The notes: generated from the sequence alone by a model not told the origin. Positions 1 through 10,930 are shown, numbered from the stretch's first letter. The stretch: DNA of 64,000 nt from Erpobdella octoculata (GCA_963978895.1 OZ022238.1:33533093-33597092); one strand, 5' to 3'. Program-made: numbers and translations.

Positions 1-1351
1 CATATTTATTAGTAGTGTTATTAGTTGCATGTCTGTTCATAATAGATTTAATAATCACCCATATTTTCTTTAGATTCATCTGATGTAACTGCAATTTATT
101 AGAGTAATATTGTCGAATAGTTGCCAGTTTTATTGACTTAAATCGATTCCTGTAATCCACAAATTTTTTCCTATTTGTGGGAGTAGGATTCTTCAAATAT
201 TTTTTATAAAGTTTATGTTTGGTATGGCAAGATTTAAAAAGTGCTGGGGTCATCCATTCACACCCATTTTCCCCCTTTTTACATATGTGATTAGTAGTTA
301 TCAGAGGAAAACAATCTGAGTAGATCTTTTTGTATCTTTCAGCAAAGATGGAGTAAGCCAATTGTGCATTTCCATCTTCGCAAGCATGAAACACTTCCAG
401 CCATTCAGCCCTTTTCAAAAAATCACAAAATGTATTTTTCGCTTCATCATTATGTACTCTACATGCATATGAACTAATCATTGTATAACTAGTTGTAGTT
501 GGAATGAGTTTTAGATTTAAGAAAATGGGGTAGTGATCAGATATATCATCTATTACAATTTTTGAGATACAAGTATCCAATGGAAAGTTAGTAAAAATAT
601 TGTCAATAGCAGTAGAGCATTTTGAGCCTTGTCTTGTGGGACTCAAAAAAACAGGAAGAAGGAAGTGTGTTGACAGTTCATTAATGAAAGTTGAAGTAGA
701 TTGATTACATCCGGCTTCAAGGAGGTTTATATTGAAATCACCCATTAGAAACACAGTTCTATTTCTATCTTGCAGAATAAGTCGATTTAACAGATTGTGA
801 ATTTCTTCATTGAAAACATTTAGATTAGAATTTGGTGGGCGATAAATGACTGCCAAGATAATATTTTTAAATTTTTCGACTATAATAGATATGAAGTAAA
901 ACTCAAAAGATGTAATATTTAAGGCATGAAATTGATCATCTATGATTGTAAGTTGTATCCTGGAGTCGACAAAAAAACCAACACCACCACCCTTTTTATC
1001 AATATAATGCTTAGATAAGAACTTGAAACCAGGCATTGAGATACTATCCAGTTTTTTCTCGTCCAGCCAAGTTTCAGTTACTGCCAGGATCTTCGCTTTA
1101 CTATTGTGTTGCAAAATAGTCAGATCATTAATTTTATTCAGAAGGCTTCTACAATTGATGTGAAGAAGAGAAAGATCGTCACTTCGAAAACTGCGAGTTA
1201 GATTGTTTAGTTCCTGAGGCGTCACATATTTGTCTGAGTCTATATAAGATGAGACAAATAAATTTACATCAGGATCGAGGTGAGCATCAAACAAAAAAGA
1301 ATTTCTATCGTCCAAAGAACCAAAACTAATATCTTCTATATTGGTAGCCAT
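1..1351 (-). CDS. LINE ORF2, N-terminal part (AP-type endonuclease), runs off window edge
   Basis: An open frame of about 450 codons begins at an ATG at 1351 and is still open at base 1. It encodes the apurinic-type endonuclease that nicks target DNA in CR1/L2/Jockey-group LINEs. Visible motifs are HINCRS (about residue 65), TETWLD with the catalytic Glu near 93, YRPP (170), GDFNIN (204) and SDHYPI (271), so the active-site set looks complete. The reverse transcriptase should lie beyond the left edge. The start codon follows the ORF1 stop by a single base, a tight bicistronic arrangement. No internal stop was found in the part checked base by base. Assignment to the CR1/L2 group is from the domain order with a separate ORF1; the exact clade cannot be settled without the RT. 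Confidence 0.85.
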   Translation of the reverse strand, partial: MATNIEDISFGSLDDRNSFLFDAHLDPDVNLFVSSYIDSDKYVTPQELNNLTRSFRSDDLSLLHINCRSLLNKINDLTILQHNSKAKILAVTETWLDEKKLDSISMPGFKFLSKHYIDKKGGGVGFFVDSRIQLTIIDDQFHALNITSFEFYFISIIVEKFKNIILAVIYRPPNSNLNVFNEEIHNLLNRLILQDRNRTVFLMGDFNINLLEAGCNQSTSTFINELSTHFLLPVFLSPTRQGSKCSTAIDNIFTNFPLDTCISKIVIDDISDHYPIFLNLKLIPTTTSYTMISSYACRVHNDEAKNTFCDFLKRAEWLEVFHACEDGNAQLAYSIFAERYKKIYSDCFPLITTNHICKKGENGCEWMTPALFKSCHTKHKLYKKYLKNPTPTNRKKFVDYRNRFKSIKLATIRQYYSNKLQLHQMNLKKIWVIIKSIMNRHATNNTTNKY

Positions 1352-1352
1352 T

Positions 1353-2094
1353 TTACTGATATTTCTGTAAATCCTCCATCGAAGATATCCTCGATGGTCT
1401 GTCAGATTCAATCTTCTTGACATAGACATTACCATTCAGGGTCCAGACAGAGGCTATCTTTCCCTCTCTGAGCAAGGCTCTTCCCTTTGCAAAAAAACCT
1501 GAGCTTCCCTTTGTCCAGTGTTCATTGATGTAGATCCTGGGGCCACCATCCTGTTTGCGTAGTAATTTTCTTGAAATGTAAACCTTGTCTCTAATGGACT
1601 TCGAAGTAAAGGTAACAACAATTGGACGGGGCGCATTTTTGATGCCTGGTATTCTAAATCCGGCGGAGATATCATTTTCAGAGACGGCGACACCGAGTTT
1701 TGAGTTGCAGCATTTCAAGATACATTGAATTGTATCTCTTCATGAAGGAGCCTTTTGAGTATTATCCGCCTCAGCATTTGTTGAGGCCTCTGCATAGGTT
1801 GACTCCGGCAAACCATGAATTACAAGATTATTTGCTCTTGACTGGGCCTCCAACTGCTCAACTCTGAGGCTCAAAAACTTGTTCTCTTCACTAACTCTAT
1901 TCTATTCTTTGACGTATGGTTTGAGTTCAGTTTTAACTGCCTCAGTTACATTCCTCATTATCGCCTCGTTAATGAATTCCCTGAGTTCTACTATAAGAGT
2001 TGGCAACAATTTGTCCTTCAACTTTTCAGCCAAAGACTCCAAGTTTTGTTCTTCCAACATGATATTTTCTGATTTTAATGTCTTGCGAGACATC
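1353..2094 (-). pseudogene. LINE ORF1 (coiled coil plus nucleic-acid-binding C-terminal domain), broken
   Basis: One frame runs from a Met at about 2094 to the stop at 1353-1355, interrupted by in-frame stops at 1902-1904 (TAG) and 1740-1742 (TGA). The N-terminal half is rich in E, K and L heptads and looks like a coiled coil. The C-terminal half has the FRIPG, RPIVVTF and FAKGRALL segments typical of LINE ORF1 proteins, which bind the element RNA as a chaperone. It directly precedes ORF2. The two stops make this copy unlikely to supply ORF1 protein even though ORF2 next to it is open. Confidence 0.75.
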
Positions 2095-2117
2095 GCGAAG
2101 CAAAAAAGTTCGTACTC

Positions 2118-2224
2118 GCGTTCACATTGATTTCGTGGGACCAATGGAGGATTCAATGTTTCTGGTTGTAATAGACGCATATTCCAAATGGCCTGAGATA
2201 ATACAAATGAGAGCGGCTACTACA
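2118..2224 (+). pseudogene. Ty3/gypsy integrase fragment
   Basis: A short open stretch encodes the start of an integrase catalytic core (HIDFVGPMEDSM, then VVIDAYSKWPEI). It matches the same part of the complete gypsy element at about 58.92-59.03 kb with few changes, so it is a scrap of that family. The first catalytic Asp of the DDE triad is present; everything else is lost. It is bounded on the left by the 5' end of the LINE and on the right by a Helitron end. Confidence 0.75.
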
Positions 2225-2344
2225 ACAGCGGGGGCGGGAAAGCCAGCGGAAGCGGGGGAGCCAGCGTGGAAGAAAACGGGAACAAAAGAGACAGTCATTT
2301 GAAAAACCTTTAAAAACCCCGGGCAACGCTGGGTACCCCGCTAG
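2225..2344 (+). mobile_element. Helitron 3' terminal fragment
   Basis: A GC-rich remnant of the GGGAACGGGA array is followed by AAAACCCCGGGCAACGCTGG and ends in CTAG at 2341-2344, followed by T. A short CCCGG...CTGGG hairpin about ten bases before CTAG is the known Helitron 3' signature. The same end occurs many times in this window. Confidence 0.7.
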
Positions 2345-2439
2345 TTATATAGATTAATTATCTGTTTTAGATGATTTGAATTGCAGTTTGTTAGACCTCA
2401 CCCAACTTTCAATTTCACTAATGCAGTAGGTAGATGTAT

Positions 2440-4210
2440 CGCGCAATCGATGAATCTCTTTTTGAACCGGACTATAAGTGCAAAAATGTCCGCATGAGAA
2501 AGAAGATTGGTCCAAGGACACTCCCTTGGGGTACGCTACAGGTACACAAGGTATTGGAGGAGATCACACTATTATGATGAGAACAGTTCTGCCTTCCGGT
2601 CAGATAAGATGTCAACCACTCCAACACAATCGACGACAAACCGAAAAATTTAGTTAGACGTCGAAGAATCTGGTGGTCAACTGTGTCGAAGGCGGCAGAC
2701 ATGTCTAGCAACGACAAGAGTGCCTGATTCCCAGAATCAATTGCAGAAAAAATGTCCGATAGTACCTGGGCGAGCGCCGTCTCAGTGGAATGGTTGTTGC
2801 GGTAAGCAGATTGCCTGTCTGGAAACAAATTTATCATATTCAAATATGAGACCAGCTGATGGGCAACAACTCTCTCAAGTAGCTCAGATAGCACGCACAA
2901 GTTTGATATTGGTCGATAGTACTTTGTCTCCGCTGCACCCAGGCCCGGTTTTTTGAAAAACGGGGTTATCGAGGCGCGATTGAATATAGAAAAAACTTGG
3001 ATGGACGGCAGAGAAAGGTTGATCAGTCGAGCTATGAATGGTGCAGTCGTTTCCTTTGTCTCTTTGAGCAACCACGTTGGCGTTATTCGGAAAATGTTGA
3101 ATATCTTTTAAAGCGTCGTCGACAGAAACAGAGTCAAAAGATAGAAGACGATTTGTTGTTGAAGTGAAGACAGGTTCATCAGCTCCATGAGTTTACAAAC
3201 ACACATCTGCAACTTATTTTCCAAAGAAGTCATTGAGCTCGTCGGCAGAGATCGACACATCAGCTTGACCACGGCCCCTGTCAAGCAGCTTATCGATCGT
3301 CCGCCAAAGTCTTTTTGGGTTTGATCTGAGGATATCAATTTCACGTGACCAGAAACTGGACCATTGAGAGTTGAGAGTCTGGCAATACTTCCAGAGTTGG
3401 TCAATCCACAGAGCTCGTCTTACGACTCGATCTTTATCATTTTGGTATTCCTGAATGTTCTTTCTATGCGTCGGGCCTTCCGTTTCTCTTTATGGCACTT
3501 ATCCCCAAACCAGGGACACATTGCAGAGCGGAATTAACTAATCGACACTGTTCATTATGACGCCATTGTAGAGGACTGCTAGCTGGTCGACATTGAGCGT
3601 GTCCAAGTACACTTCATTACATAGCATTGATGTCCGCACCATAGCAGAAAACTCACTTAATTTAAAATTTTTCCAGCACGCCAAGTCAAAGTCTCGTAGA
3701 GCAGCGGTGGCGCATTCAAGCCCATTGTCTATTTGATCAGCATTTGGTCTGAGATGCCGACATTTTTAACCTCAATGACGACGGTAGCAGTGGACGGTAG
3801 ATCGCTGCGAGACAGCACAACGCCAAGAAATTCGCCACGCAGTTCGTTGGCCGATCGACAAGATTGACAAAACCCAAAGACTCGGTCAACTCACAAAATT
3901 TCCGACATAACAGATCAGTCGGACGATCCAGACGAATGTTCATGTCTTCGGTGACCACTACTGACCACTAGTGTATCCGGCTATGTAGCAAGAATTTCGA
4001 ACATAGTTGACAATTCTTTAAAAATATTCGTTGTAGCGGGCTTAGAACTAGGTCTATAAATAAGGAGAATCACGCACGAATGACCGCCGGACGCAATACG
4101 AAGACATAAATGCTCGAATGAACTTGGATTGCTAGCGTTGAGCTTTGATATATAAACTTCAGAGTAGGCAATGACGGCAACGCCTCCATGATTGACATAC
4201 TCCATTGACT
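2440..4210 (-). pseudogene. Decayed CR1/L2-like LINE: endonuclease and part of RT
   Basis: Read right to left in shifting frames. Endonuclease pieces lie at about 4205-3981 (VNHGGVAV, LLIYRPSS) and 3958-3740 (EDMNIRLDRP; the family has GDFNI here). A linker lies near 3400-3108. Reverse transcriptase lies at 3071-2500 with YRPISNLCVLSELLERV, SAAFDTVDHQ and VPQGSVLGP. The sequence ends after PQGSVLGP, before the YADD catalytic box, so both ends are truncated and several frameshifts and stops intervene. It is a different and much older copy than the LINE at the left edge. Confidence 0.8.
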
Positions 4211-4447
4211 AAAGATTTGCACCAGGCTTCAGCGGTCGCGACCGCTCGGAAACCTGATATCCTTCTTTACGAAAACGGCGCAGGGCGTTGCGTGTTTAGG
4301 TATATATAGTACTAGCAAAGATTTCATCACGGCTTCGCTTGCTTGAATTTAAAAAATTTAAACCGTGCATCCATAGTAGAGTACTACGACAACTTGGCCC
4401 GACCCGTTTCATAAGCCAAATTCCAGGCCCGCCTTGGCCCGTCTAAT

Positions 4448-5075
4448 TAGTTTTTTTTTAATAGTTTATAGTATTTTACACCAGGTTTTTTAAGACTGTA
4501 ATAGCTGTATGATGGAAGCACCTAATTACTTCCTGTCGTGGATTATAATTTGATCCTTTTAACTTTCCACCTCCTCCTTTCTCCAGGCTTGGGACTGGCT
4601 TACAAAAGCTACAGATATGTAGTACTTGGTACTCGTACTCGTACTCGAGTACAACTCGAGTACCGTTTCAAGTACTCGTACTCGTACTTGTACTTGAAGC
4701 CTTGGTACTCGTTATTCCATATAGTTCTCGTACTCGTACTCGCATATGCGACACCTTCTCTAAAAAAAATTTGCTTGCTTAATTAACAATTGTTTGGCAT
4801 AATATTTCGTTTATACTTGCCGAACTCTATTATAACATATGTATGTTTTCAGAACTGGTTAAATTCTTTGCTGAATCAACTAGTTCTCTCTTTGGCATCA
4901 ATAATTTTTTTTTATAATAGTTTATAGTCCTTTACACCAAGTGTTTTAAGACTAAAATAGGTGTATGTAGGAAGCACCTAAGTGCTTCCTGTCGTAGATC
5001 ATAAATTGATCCTTTAAGTTGTCCCTCCTCCTTTATCCAGGCTTGGGACTGGCTCGCAATTAGCAAGGCGGAGTT
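4448..5075. repeat. Direct repeat of about 150 bp, two copies
   Basis: The stretches 4448-4610 and 4919-5075 share the run from AGTTTATAGT through AAGCACCTAA and ACTTCCTGTCGT to CAGGCTTGGGACTGGC, with scattered differences. They lie about 470 bp apart and flank the left (TACTCG)n array of the hAT remnant. They may be ends of one unrecognised element; I cannot name it. Confidence 0.55.
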
Positions 5076-5645
5076 TGGCATCATTAATCAGTCACCTGCT
5101 GTTACGTTCGTGACGCCATCTGGGTCACCCCTACCGGCCAAAAAGTCAAAGTTGTTTCACAAATACTCATCAGCGTTAGATGAAACCTGCTATAATGTCG
5201 ATGCACAGTTTACTAGATATCTTGAGATGAGGATCACTGGTGATGTGGATTGTCACAACTATGAATAATGATTCAAGATCATCACTATGACTATTCATTC
5301 ATTTCTTCTAACATGCATCTGACCTCGCTCCACAACTATTATCATAACGACTCATAAGTACACTTGAACTCCAGCCATAGCTACTTTTTCCCACCAGCTC
5401 CGTATGACAGATATGGTGACCTCGAGTTTAATTGAACTCCACCGATTCAATTACCAATCTGTGTTAGTATATTTTTGCATGTACTCTTTAGTATGTTTCT
5501 TAATTGCTACTTTTTCTGAATTTTGTATCAAAACGTATATCAATAGGTTGCATATAATTTGAATATTATTTCCTGATAATTTCACAAACTTATGTCGAGC
5601 GGTTATTGCGATACAAACTCTAATTGCTTTCCTATCGTACAATTA

Positions 5646-6120
5646 TGTATGTCTTTGCCCGTCTGTGCAGTAATGATTCCTGCCAATCATTTTCTTGAAC
5701 TTTGCACCAGCGGTATGTGTGGTATTTTCTTTGTTCGCAATTGAAAAGTTTTAGGCTGAATCTCTTTGTTTAGCTGTTCCAGCTTATCGCTAGACGAGAT
5801 GTCTCATTTCGTGTATAAATACGGCTGTACGCCAGCCTGTCGTTAGATTTGGATTTCGACTCGTCAGATAGACTCTTGGTTCCATACGCTTGCAACGCAT
5901 TTTTGCTTGTGCTATTCGTGATCCATTATCTCGCTTGCGTGTTATTGCTACTGCATTTGTTAGCCGCATTCTATTGTTTTAAAGCAATCTTTTGAATAAA
6001 TATTATCTAACCGCTACTTGTGTGCGGTGTTGTTTTATTATAGAAGTCTTGTAGGTACTACGGGTTGACCGGAGACATCTGTGTTCAGTGCAGTCGTGGT
6101 GGTCCGGTGGTAGAAACAAT
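5646..6120 (+). repeat. Possible LTR-like promoter/polyA segment
   Basis: The segment has a TATA-type box (GTATAAATACGGCTG, about 5813), then about 180 bp downstream GAATAAATATTATCTAACC with an AATAAA signal and a GTGTGCGGTGTTG motif. This order resembles the promoter-polyA order of a solo LTR. No matching second copy, target duplication or defined ends were found, so it is only a suggestion. Confidence 0.25.
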
Positions 6121-6174
6121 TAAATTTTGAAAAAACCTGGTCGCAACAAAATTCTCTAGGGACGCCTTGGGGAG

Positions 6175-6400
6175 AAGTTGTGACATGGATGATGCCCTAA
6201 CATTTTGGCAGAATCATTCCAGTGACCTTGACGAACTGTATCACCCAGCACTTCGTGCCTTAAGTATCCCAGTTTCAAGTTCACCAGTGGATCGTGTGTT
6301 CAGCCATGATGGAATAATTTTAAGACCCCATAGGGCTAAGATGTCGGACTGTAAACTGTCGTCGCTAACTTTTCCGAAATGTAATAGTTTTTTGATGTAG
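6175..6400 (+). pseudogene. hAT transposase C-terminal dimerisation domain, fragment
   Basis: The open frame encodes the conserved end of hAT transposases: a Trp-containing segment (LTFWQNHSSDLDELYHPALR), then LSIPVSSSPVDRVFSHDG and RPHRAKMSDCKLSSL. In intact proteins this domain dimerises the transposase. Only about 75 residues survive, and the BED finger and catalytic core are absent. The stop at about 6400 is at the expected family C-terminus. It lies inside the right end of the (TACTCG)n-flanked remnant. Confidence 0.75.
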
Positions 6401-6624
6401 AATAAACTATTATTTTGTTGACTTTAAAAAGTACTCGAAAAGTACTCGCTAAAAATTCTTTGTACTCGTACTCGTACTTGTACTCGAGACCTCAGTACTC
6501 GTACTTGTACTCGAGACCTCAGTACTCGTACTCGTACTCGATAACTCCAACTATGGTACTCGGGCTCGCAACCATGGTACTCGTACTCGTACTCGCACCA
6601 TAAGTACTCGCAACATCTCTGGTT

Positions 6625-8020
6625 TTAAATGCTTGTATTCAACTTTACTGTCGTTCTGTTTGTTTGTTTATTTGTTTGTTTGTCTGTGGTGATCAAATCT
6701 TAGAAACAAAAATTCACCCACTTTTCCACCACCTAGAGCTCTAAAACTTTCAGGAAAGCTTTATTCTAGATGACAATACATGAACTAGGCCTTAAATCAA
6801 TTAAAATTAATCAAATCAAATTAATTCCTGCTATCTAGCAACTGTAATAGGTTGTTTATGTATAAGTCACCAAAGGTCCAAAATAATTAAACAGTACTTA
6901 TGTTTATTTATAAGTCGCCAGAGGTCCAAAATAATTAACAAGATTGAGCGTAACGGTTGTTTTAGATTTAAATATTTTAGTTCGTTGACTCAGATAAAGA
7001 GGCAAATAAAAGCTTCTTTTTTTAAATTATTTTTTATCTTTACTTGTTACCGATCTAAAATATCTAAAAATCTTGGCCCGTCCCACATTGACTTCAGGTT
7101 TAGTCCATCGCGTCTGAAGATACTTAAATCATGGCCACAATTGTAGTTCTGGAAGCTAAAACATTAACATAAATTGGTAAAACATTACCTTGATTTCAGG
7201 TTGGGCCCGGCCTGTCTGAAGACCCTGAAATCACTGCCTGGATCAGCCTGTGCAGTAATCTAATCTATAGTGCCGTACACGGATTTTTTAGACCTGGTTT
7301 AGTTTATTTTATAGGCAGAAAATTCCAGGCCTGGCTTATTATTAAGGCCCGAACTAGTCCGTTTCATAAACACAAAAGTCGAGGCCTGGTCCGCTCCGTG
7401 ATGAGCTGGACTCAGCCAGTTTTAATGGACACAAAACCTCAAAGCATGGAAACTGATTTTTTGAAAAATATTGAAACACTTATCTTATTAGTTTGAGAAA
7501 AAAAAACCTAATACTGAATTTTAATCTTTTTCACTTCCAGTTATTGATTTTTCAAGCAAATAATTAATCATTTTCACCACCCTACATTTGTAGTCCTGAA
7601 AGCCAAAACAAAAAAATGGTAAAATTTGTGTAATTTTATTTTCTAAGTTGTATCTAAATACTAATTTTTACATCTGTAGTATTTTTAGTTTTAGAGTCGC
7701 AGTTAATCTAAGAAAAATATAACCCTATTTTCTACCCCACATTTGAAATCCTGAAAACCAAATTTTCAAAAACTATTAAAACCTGTATTTTGTTATTTTG
7801 TAAGAATAAATATTTTATGTATGTATGTATGTAAGTGTATAGATATATCTTATAGATATATAGATATATCTTTTAACAAATATCTTCGGTAGCTATTAAA
7901 TTAGTTAGTGACGGATTGAAAGCCGTACAACTTATGATACTACCGAGCTGTGATTCGTACCCATTCATAGTCGAGTGTTGTATTCAACATACCCCAACAA
8001 ATGCGCTTCCCAAACACTGT
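6625..8020. other. Non-coding stretch with Helitron-like and hAT-end scraps
   Basis: No gene was seen. At about 6660-6800 the stretch TTTGTCTGTGGTGATCAAAT ... CTCTAAAACTTTCAGGAAAG ... ATGACAATACATGAA recurs at about 35.15-35.25 kb, and its start recurs at 60.37 kb, so it is a repeat (probably a Helitron 5' part). At about 7060-7430 GC-rich GGCCC-type motifs resemble hAT ends also found at about 4390-4450 and 50.38-50.6 kb. The remainder is AT-rich with a short (TATG)n near 7815. Confidence 0.4.
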
Positions 8021-8023
8021 TTT

Positions 8024-8165
8024 TTGGAGGTGGCGGTGGCGCAGATGGTAAGGTAGTTGGCATAATGCGAGGCGAACAGCCGATCCTACAGTCATGGGTT
8101 CGAATCTGAAGGTGAGACGTTTATATTTGCGTTATTTCGTGGTGGTGGTGTGTGTGTGTGTTTGT
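8024..8165 (+). repeat. tRNA-derived SINE
   Basis: Internal RNA polymerase III promoter boxes are visible: A box TGGCGCAGATGG at 8037-8048 and B box GGTTCGAATCT at 8097-8107. The 60-base spacing start-to-start is longer than in a normal tRNA, and no acceptor stem forms. This fits a tRNA-related SINE head. The tail runs into GTGTGT and then into the TAGCTGG minisatellite. Confidence 0.65.
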
Positions 8166-8201
8166 GTGTCCCGTGAATAATGATGCCGGTATATAGCTGG
8201 A

Positions 8202-9362
8202 TTAAGCATGGGCGTTTGAATTTTCCTTTCGTGAGTTTCGGTCCGTTACCGTCCGATAACGTTAACGGCCGTTTCCGTTAAAAATATTAACGGACGGAAA
8301 TTAACGAAATTTTCTGTTAAATTTTTTCACGGCGGGGAAATTTTTCCGTTAAATTCAAAAAATGCTACATTCTGTAAAAAAATTTCATAACAAAAGTTTT
8401 AAAAGAAGTTGAATCTAAAATGCCGAAGTGTGGAACTGATAATGTGAATAATAAAATAGCTCATTTTTTGCATCCATACTATAAAGGAGCTGTATTAGAT
8501 AACTTCAAGGTGAAATTATTGCATTAAATCAATTTTTATTGTTATATTAAATTATTTAGTTTAAAATTTTAGTGTTCTGAAGATACCAAATTGTCTATCA
8601 TCAACGAAGATATGTTCTCTCCAAAACCTGATGTTGACAGAAAACTAAATGTTTCTACATTTATGGATAATAATGACAATCTGGATCCAATAGATTTTTG
8701 TGTGGCTGATCCAAATGACTGTGATAAATTAAAGAAATCACCCATTAAACAAGAGTTGGACTCGTATCTTTATATGCCTATACAAGAAGCAATACTGATA
8801 TCCTTGTGTGGTAGAAAAACCAGTCCAAGGTATTGCCACTTCTCGCAAGATTGGTCAGGGAAATTTTTTGAATTCCGGCAGCCACAACATCTTCTGAACG
8901 GGTTTTCAGTGCTTCAGGCAACATTGTTACTCAAAAGAGAGAAAATCTCAACCCCGATACAATTAAACAATTAGTATTTTGCCATGAAAATTTTGAAAAA
9001 AATTAAAGTCAAAAATTGGAAAATGATTACTAATGAATCAAAAGATAACATTCAAGAGGACCCATCTAACATAGAACTGAACTAGATGATTAAAATATTT
9101 TTTGTTTATAATAAACATTTCATTAAAAAATAATTATTATGAATTTTATTTTTCTAATAATAAACTTCATATCGTTGTTTTTATTATACCCTTTTGTTGA
9201 ATAAACGAGTTTTAACTAATTTCAACCGAAATTAACGGCCGTTAACGGAAAATTACGTTAAAGAAATTTAACGCTAACGGCTTTTGACGGTAAATCCGTT
9301 AAATTATTTAAACGCAACGGAAATTACCGGTTTTACTTAAAACCTCCAAACGCCCATGCTTA
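8202..9362 (+). mobile_element. hAT element with 17-bp terminal inverted repeats, internally deleted
   Basis: The ends are TTAAGCATGGGCGTTTG and its reverse complement. Both subterminal regions (8230-8340, 9230-9340) are dense in TAACGG/CCGTTA motifs, likely transposase-binding repeats. The transposase C-terminus lies inside, and most of the coding region is deleted. The insertion interrupts the TAGCTGGGTATCCCG minisatellite: one half-unit lies to the left and the array continues on the right. A clean 8-bp target duplication is not obvious because the TTAAGC palindrome abuts the ends. Confidence 0.7.
8421..9020 (+). pseudogene. hAT transposase remnant
   Basis: Frames at 8421-8510 and 8591-8990 are open in pieces. 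Near 8875-8985 one frame gives ATTSSERVFSASGNIVTQKR and NLNPDTIKQLVF, the diagnostic hAT dimerisation motif (SSERVFS...). The longer 127-residue open frame starting at 8591 crosses this part out of frame, so it is not the real product. BED finger and catalytic Asp/Glu segments are missing; this copy cannot encode active transposase. Confidence 0.65.
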
Positions 9363-9560
9363 AGCTGGGTATCCCGTGCTGATCCCGTGCTTAATGATGC
9401 GGGTTTTAGCTAGGTATCCCGTTTTTAATGATGCGGGATTTAGCTGGGTATCCCGTTCTTAATAATACGGCATTTAGCTGGGTATCCCGTGCTTAATGAT
9501 GCGGAATTAGCTGGGTATCCCGTGCTTAATGATGCGGAATTAGCTGGGTATCTTTTGTTG
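9363..9560. repeat. Minisatellite, about 33-36 bp unit, about five copies
   Basis: The unit runs TTAGCTGGGTATCCCGTGCT then TAATGATGCGGAA, with small length changes. A fragment of the same unit precedes the hAT insertion at 8172-8206, so the array predates that insertion. It continues the SINE at 8024. Confidence 0.8.
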
Positions 9561-9646
9561 ATGCCGTGCTAATGGTCTAGGGATCCGGTGTAAATCCCGC
9601 AGACAAACCCCGTTTCCTCGTTCTATCCCGCGCGGGTGTGTTTGCT

Positions 9647-9649
<3 letters not shown>

Positions 9650-9700
<51 letters not shown>
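9650..9700. repeat. (TA)n microsatellite
   Basis: Pure TA dinucleotide repeat directly abutting the CTAG end of the following Helitron. A further (TA)n lies at 9876-9961. Confidence 0.95.
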
Positions 9701-9701
<1 letters not shown>

Positions 9702-9870
9702 TAGCTGACCCAGCAAACGTTGTTTTGCCGAACAAATTATTTTGTTTTTTTATTAACAGTTTAATGTACAATATTATTACAATTTGAAAAAATCAATATC
9801 AATCCTTCCCCGCTTGCTCTCCCGTTCCAGCTTACTCTTCCGTTCCCGCTTGCTAAGGTAAAATAAGGGA
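9701..9870 (-). mobile_element. Helitron 3' end, CTAGCTGACC family, with array remnant
   Basis: On the minus strand it ends GGCAAAACAACGTTTGCTGG then GTCAGCTAG at 9701, next to (TA)n. GCAAA and TTTGC can pair as the terminal hairpin. Inside lie TAATGTACAAT and ATCAATATCAAT, shared with the helicase-bearing copy near 10.5 kb, then the GGGAACG-type array. This links the array-bearing copies to a helicase-encoding Helitron. Confidence 0.7.
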
Positions 9871-9874
9871 AAAT

Positions 9875-9964
<90 letters not shown>

Positions 9965-9965
<1 letters not shown>

Positions 9966-10333
9966 TGCATGTTAATAGTGCCAATGTTTCTTCAGGTATT
10001 TCTTCGTTGAATGAATGTTTTGTACCAGACGTGAAAGATGTGAAGGAAGAAGAACAAGCAGACAATTTCGATAAACAGTGCAAAGATGCTCAGGACGAGG
10101 CATGCAAATAAGGCTGTGATGAACCGTGCAAAAAAGGCGACGATGAGCCAAAGAAAGACTCTGTTGATGAGCCAAAGAAGGACAGGAAGAAACTGCATCA
10201 AACGGTCAAGAGACTTGGCCATGTTGTTTGCGAATTGCGGTCAAAGCGACTAGTAAAGATCAAGTTATTTTGTGTTTGTGGCCGAGTCGCATTTCTCAAA
10301 AGCGACTATGCTGTTCGGGACGAACAGAATTAA
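9965..10333 (+). pseudogene. Unrecognised charged ORF with one in-frame TAA
   Basis: One frame from ATG 9965 to TAA 10331-10333 is open for 122 codons apart from a TAA at 10109-10111. The product is Lys/Asp/Glu-rich with a repeated DEPKKDS/DEPKKDR segment, followed by a more ordinary tail (HQTVKRLGHVVCELRSKR, then CVCGRVAF). I do not recognise it. It sits between two Helitron pieces, so it could be a host exon carried by a Helitron or an old hypothetical gene. It is too short and composition-biased to be certain that it ever coded. Confidence 0.3.
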
Positions 10334-10465
10334 GAAAAGGGTAATCATGTAAAATCGATGATTTTACGATCAGTTTCCCATTGATAGAGATTAATAGGAT
10401 TTATTAATTTTCCAATAAACTGCAAAACCATTCTATTGAGCCCGGAATACGATTTGGTGATATCG

Positions 10466-10930
10466 TAAATTATTTTGGTTTTTTTATTAAAAGTTTAATG
10501 TACAAATTACGTCAATTTAAAAAAATCAATATCAATCTCTAAGAGCAATCAAGTGTACAATGTTTTTTGTCAGTCCATCTTCAGCCAATACAAACAAACT
10601 AGATGGTTTGCCCACGGGAGAACATGCCACGTGTAATTGTCCGTGAGAAAAACATGGTGTGTCCAAATCTAAACCACAAACAAACATCGTTTGGCCTTGC
10701 GACTTATTGATTGTCATTGCGAATGCCAATCTAATTGAAAATTGAACTCGTTTGGATTCAATATGCACTTCTGTGGATATCATTGGCATCCGTGGCTGCA
10801 AAGCATTTTCGCCCCGGGACTTGACATTCAAAATGCTGGCTTCGATATTGTTTTTCATCAATTTTTAATTACTATTCGCGTGTTATTGCACAACTGCGGT
10901 GGGTTCAAATTTCAAAGTAGAATAACGGGA
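10466..10930 (-). pseudogene. Helitron RepHel C-terminal helicase (PIF1-like), fragment
   Basis: Read on the minus strand, the segments LNPPQLCNNTR, ENALQPRMPMI, LAFAMTINKSQGQT, CFSHGQLHVACSPVGKPSS and TKNIVHLIALRD appear in family order and end in a stop near 10532. These are the last motifs of the PIF1-type superfamily 1 helicase of Helitron transposases, which unwinds DNA during rolling-circle transposition. The QGQT and GQLHVA motifs are intact (families usually have VACSRV; here it is VACSPV). An in-frame stop lies just before 10861. The Rep nuclease domain and most of the helicase are absent. The trailing non-coding sequence matches the Helitron ends at 9.7 and 17.4 kb. Confidence 0.85.

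Larger units (their letters stand above)
4608..6624 (+). mobile_element. hAT-like element remnant with (TACTCG)n arrays at both ends
   Basis: TACTCG-type hexamer arrays lie at about 4626-4760 and 6430-6610. The outer borders look like poorly matched inverted ends (left CAGATATGTAGTACT; right, reversed, CAGAGATGTTGCGAGTACT). A hAT transposase C-terminus lies just inside the right array. Subterminal short-repeat arrays are common in hAT elements. The borders and the linking of the two ends into one element are inferred. Confidence 0.5.

Noticed and set aside
8591..8974. 127-residue ORF as a new gene
   Set aside because: Its second half runs out of frame across a hAT dimerisation motif; it is a chance frame in a transposase remnant.
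9363..9560. CRISPR-like repeat-spacer array
   Set aside because: Units are contiguous with no unique spacers, and the context is eukaryotic; it is a minisatellite.
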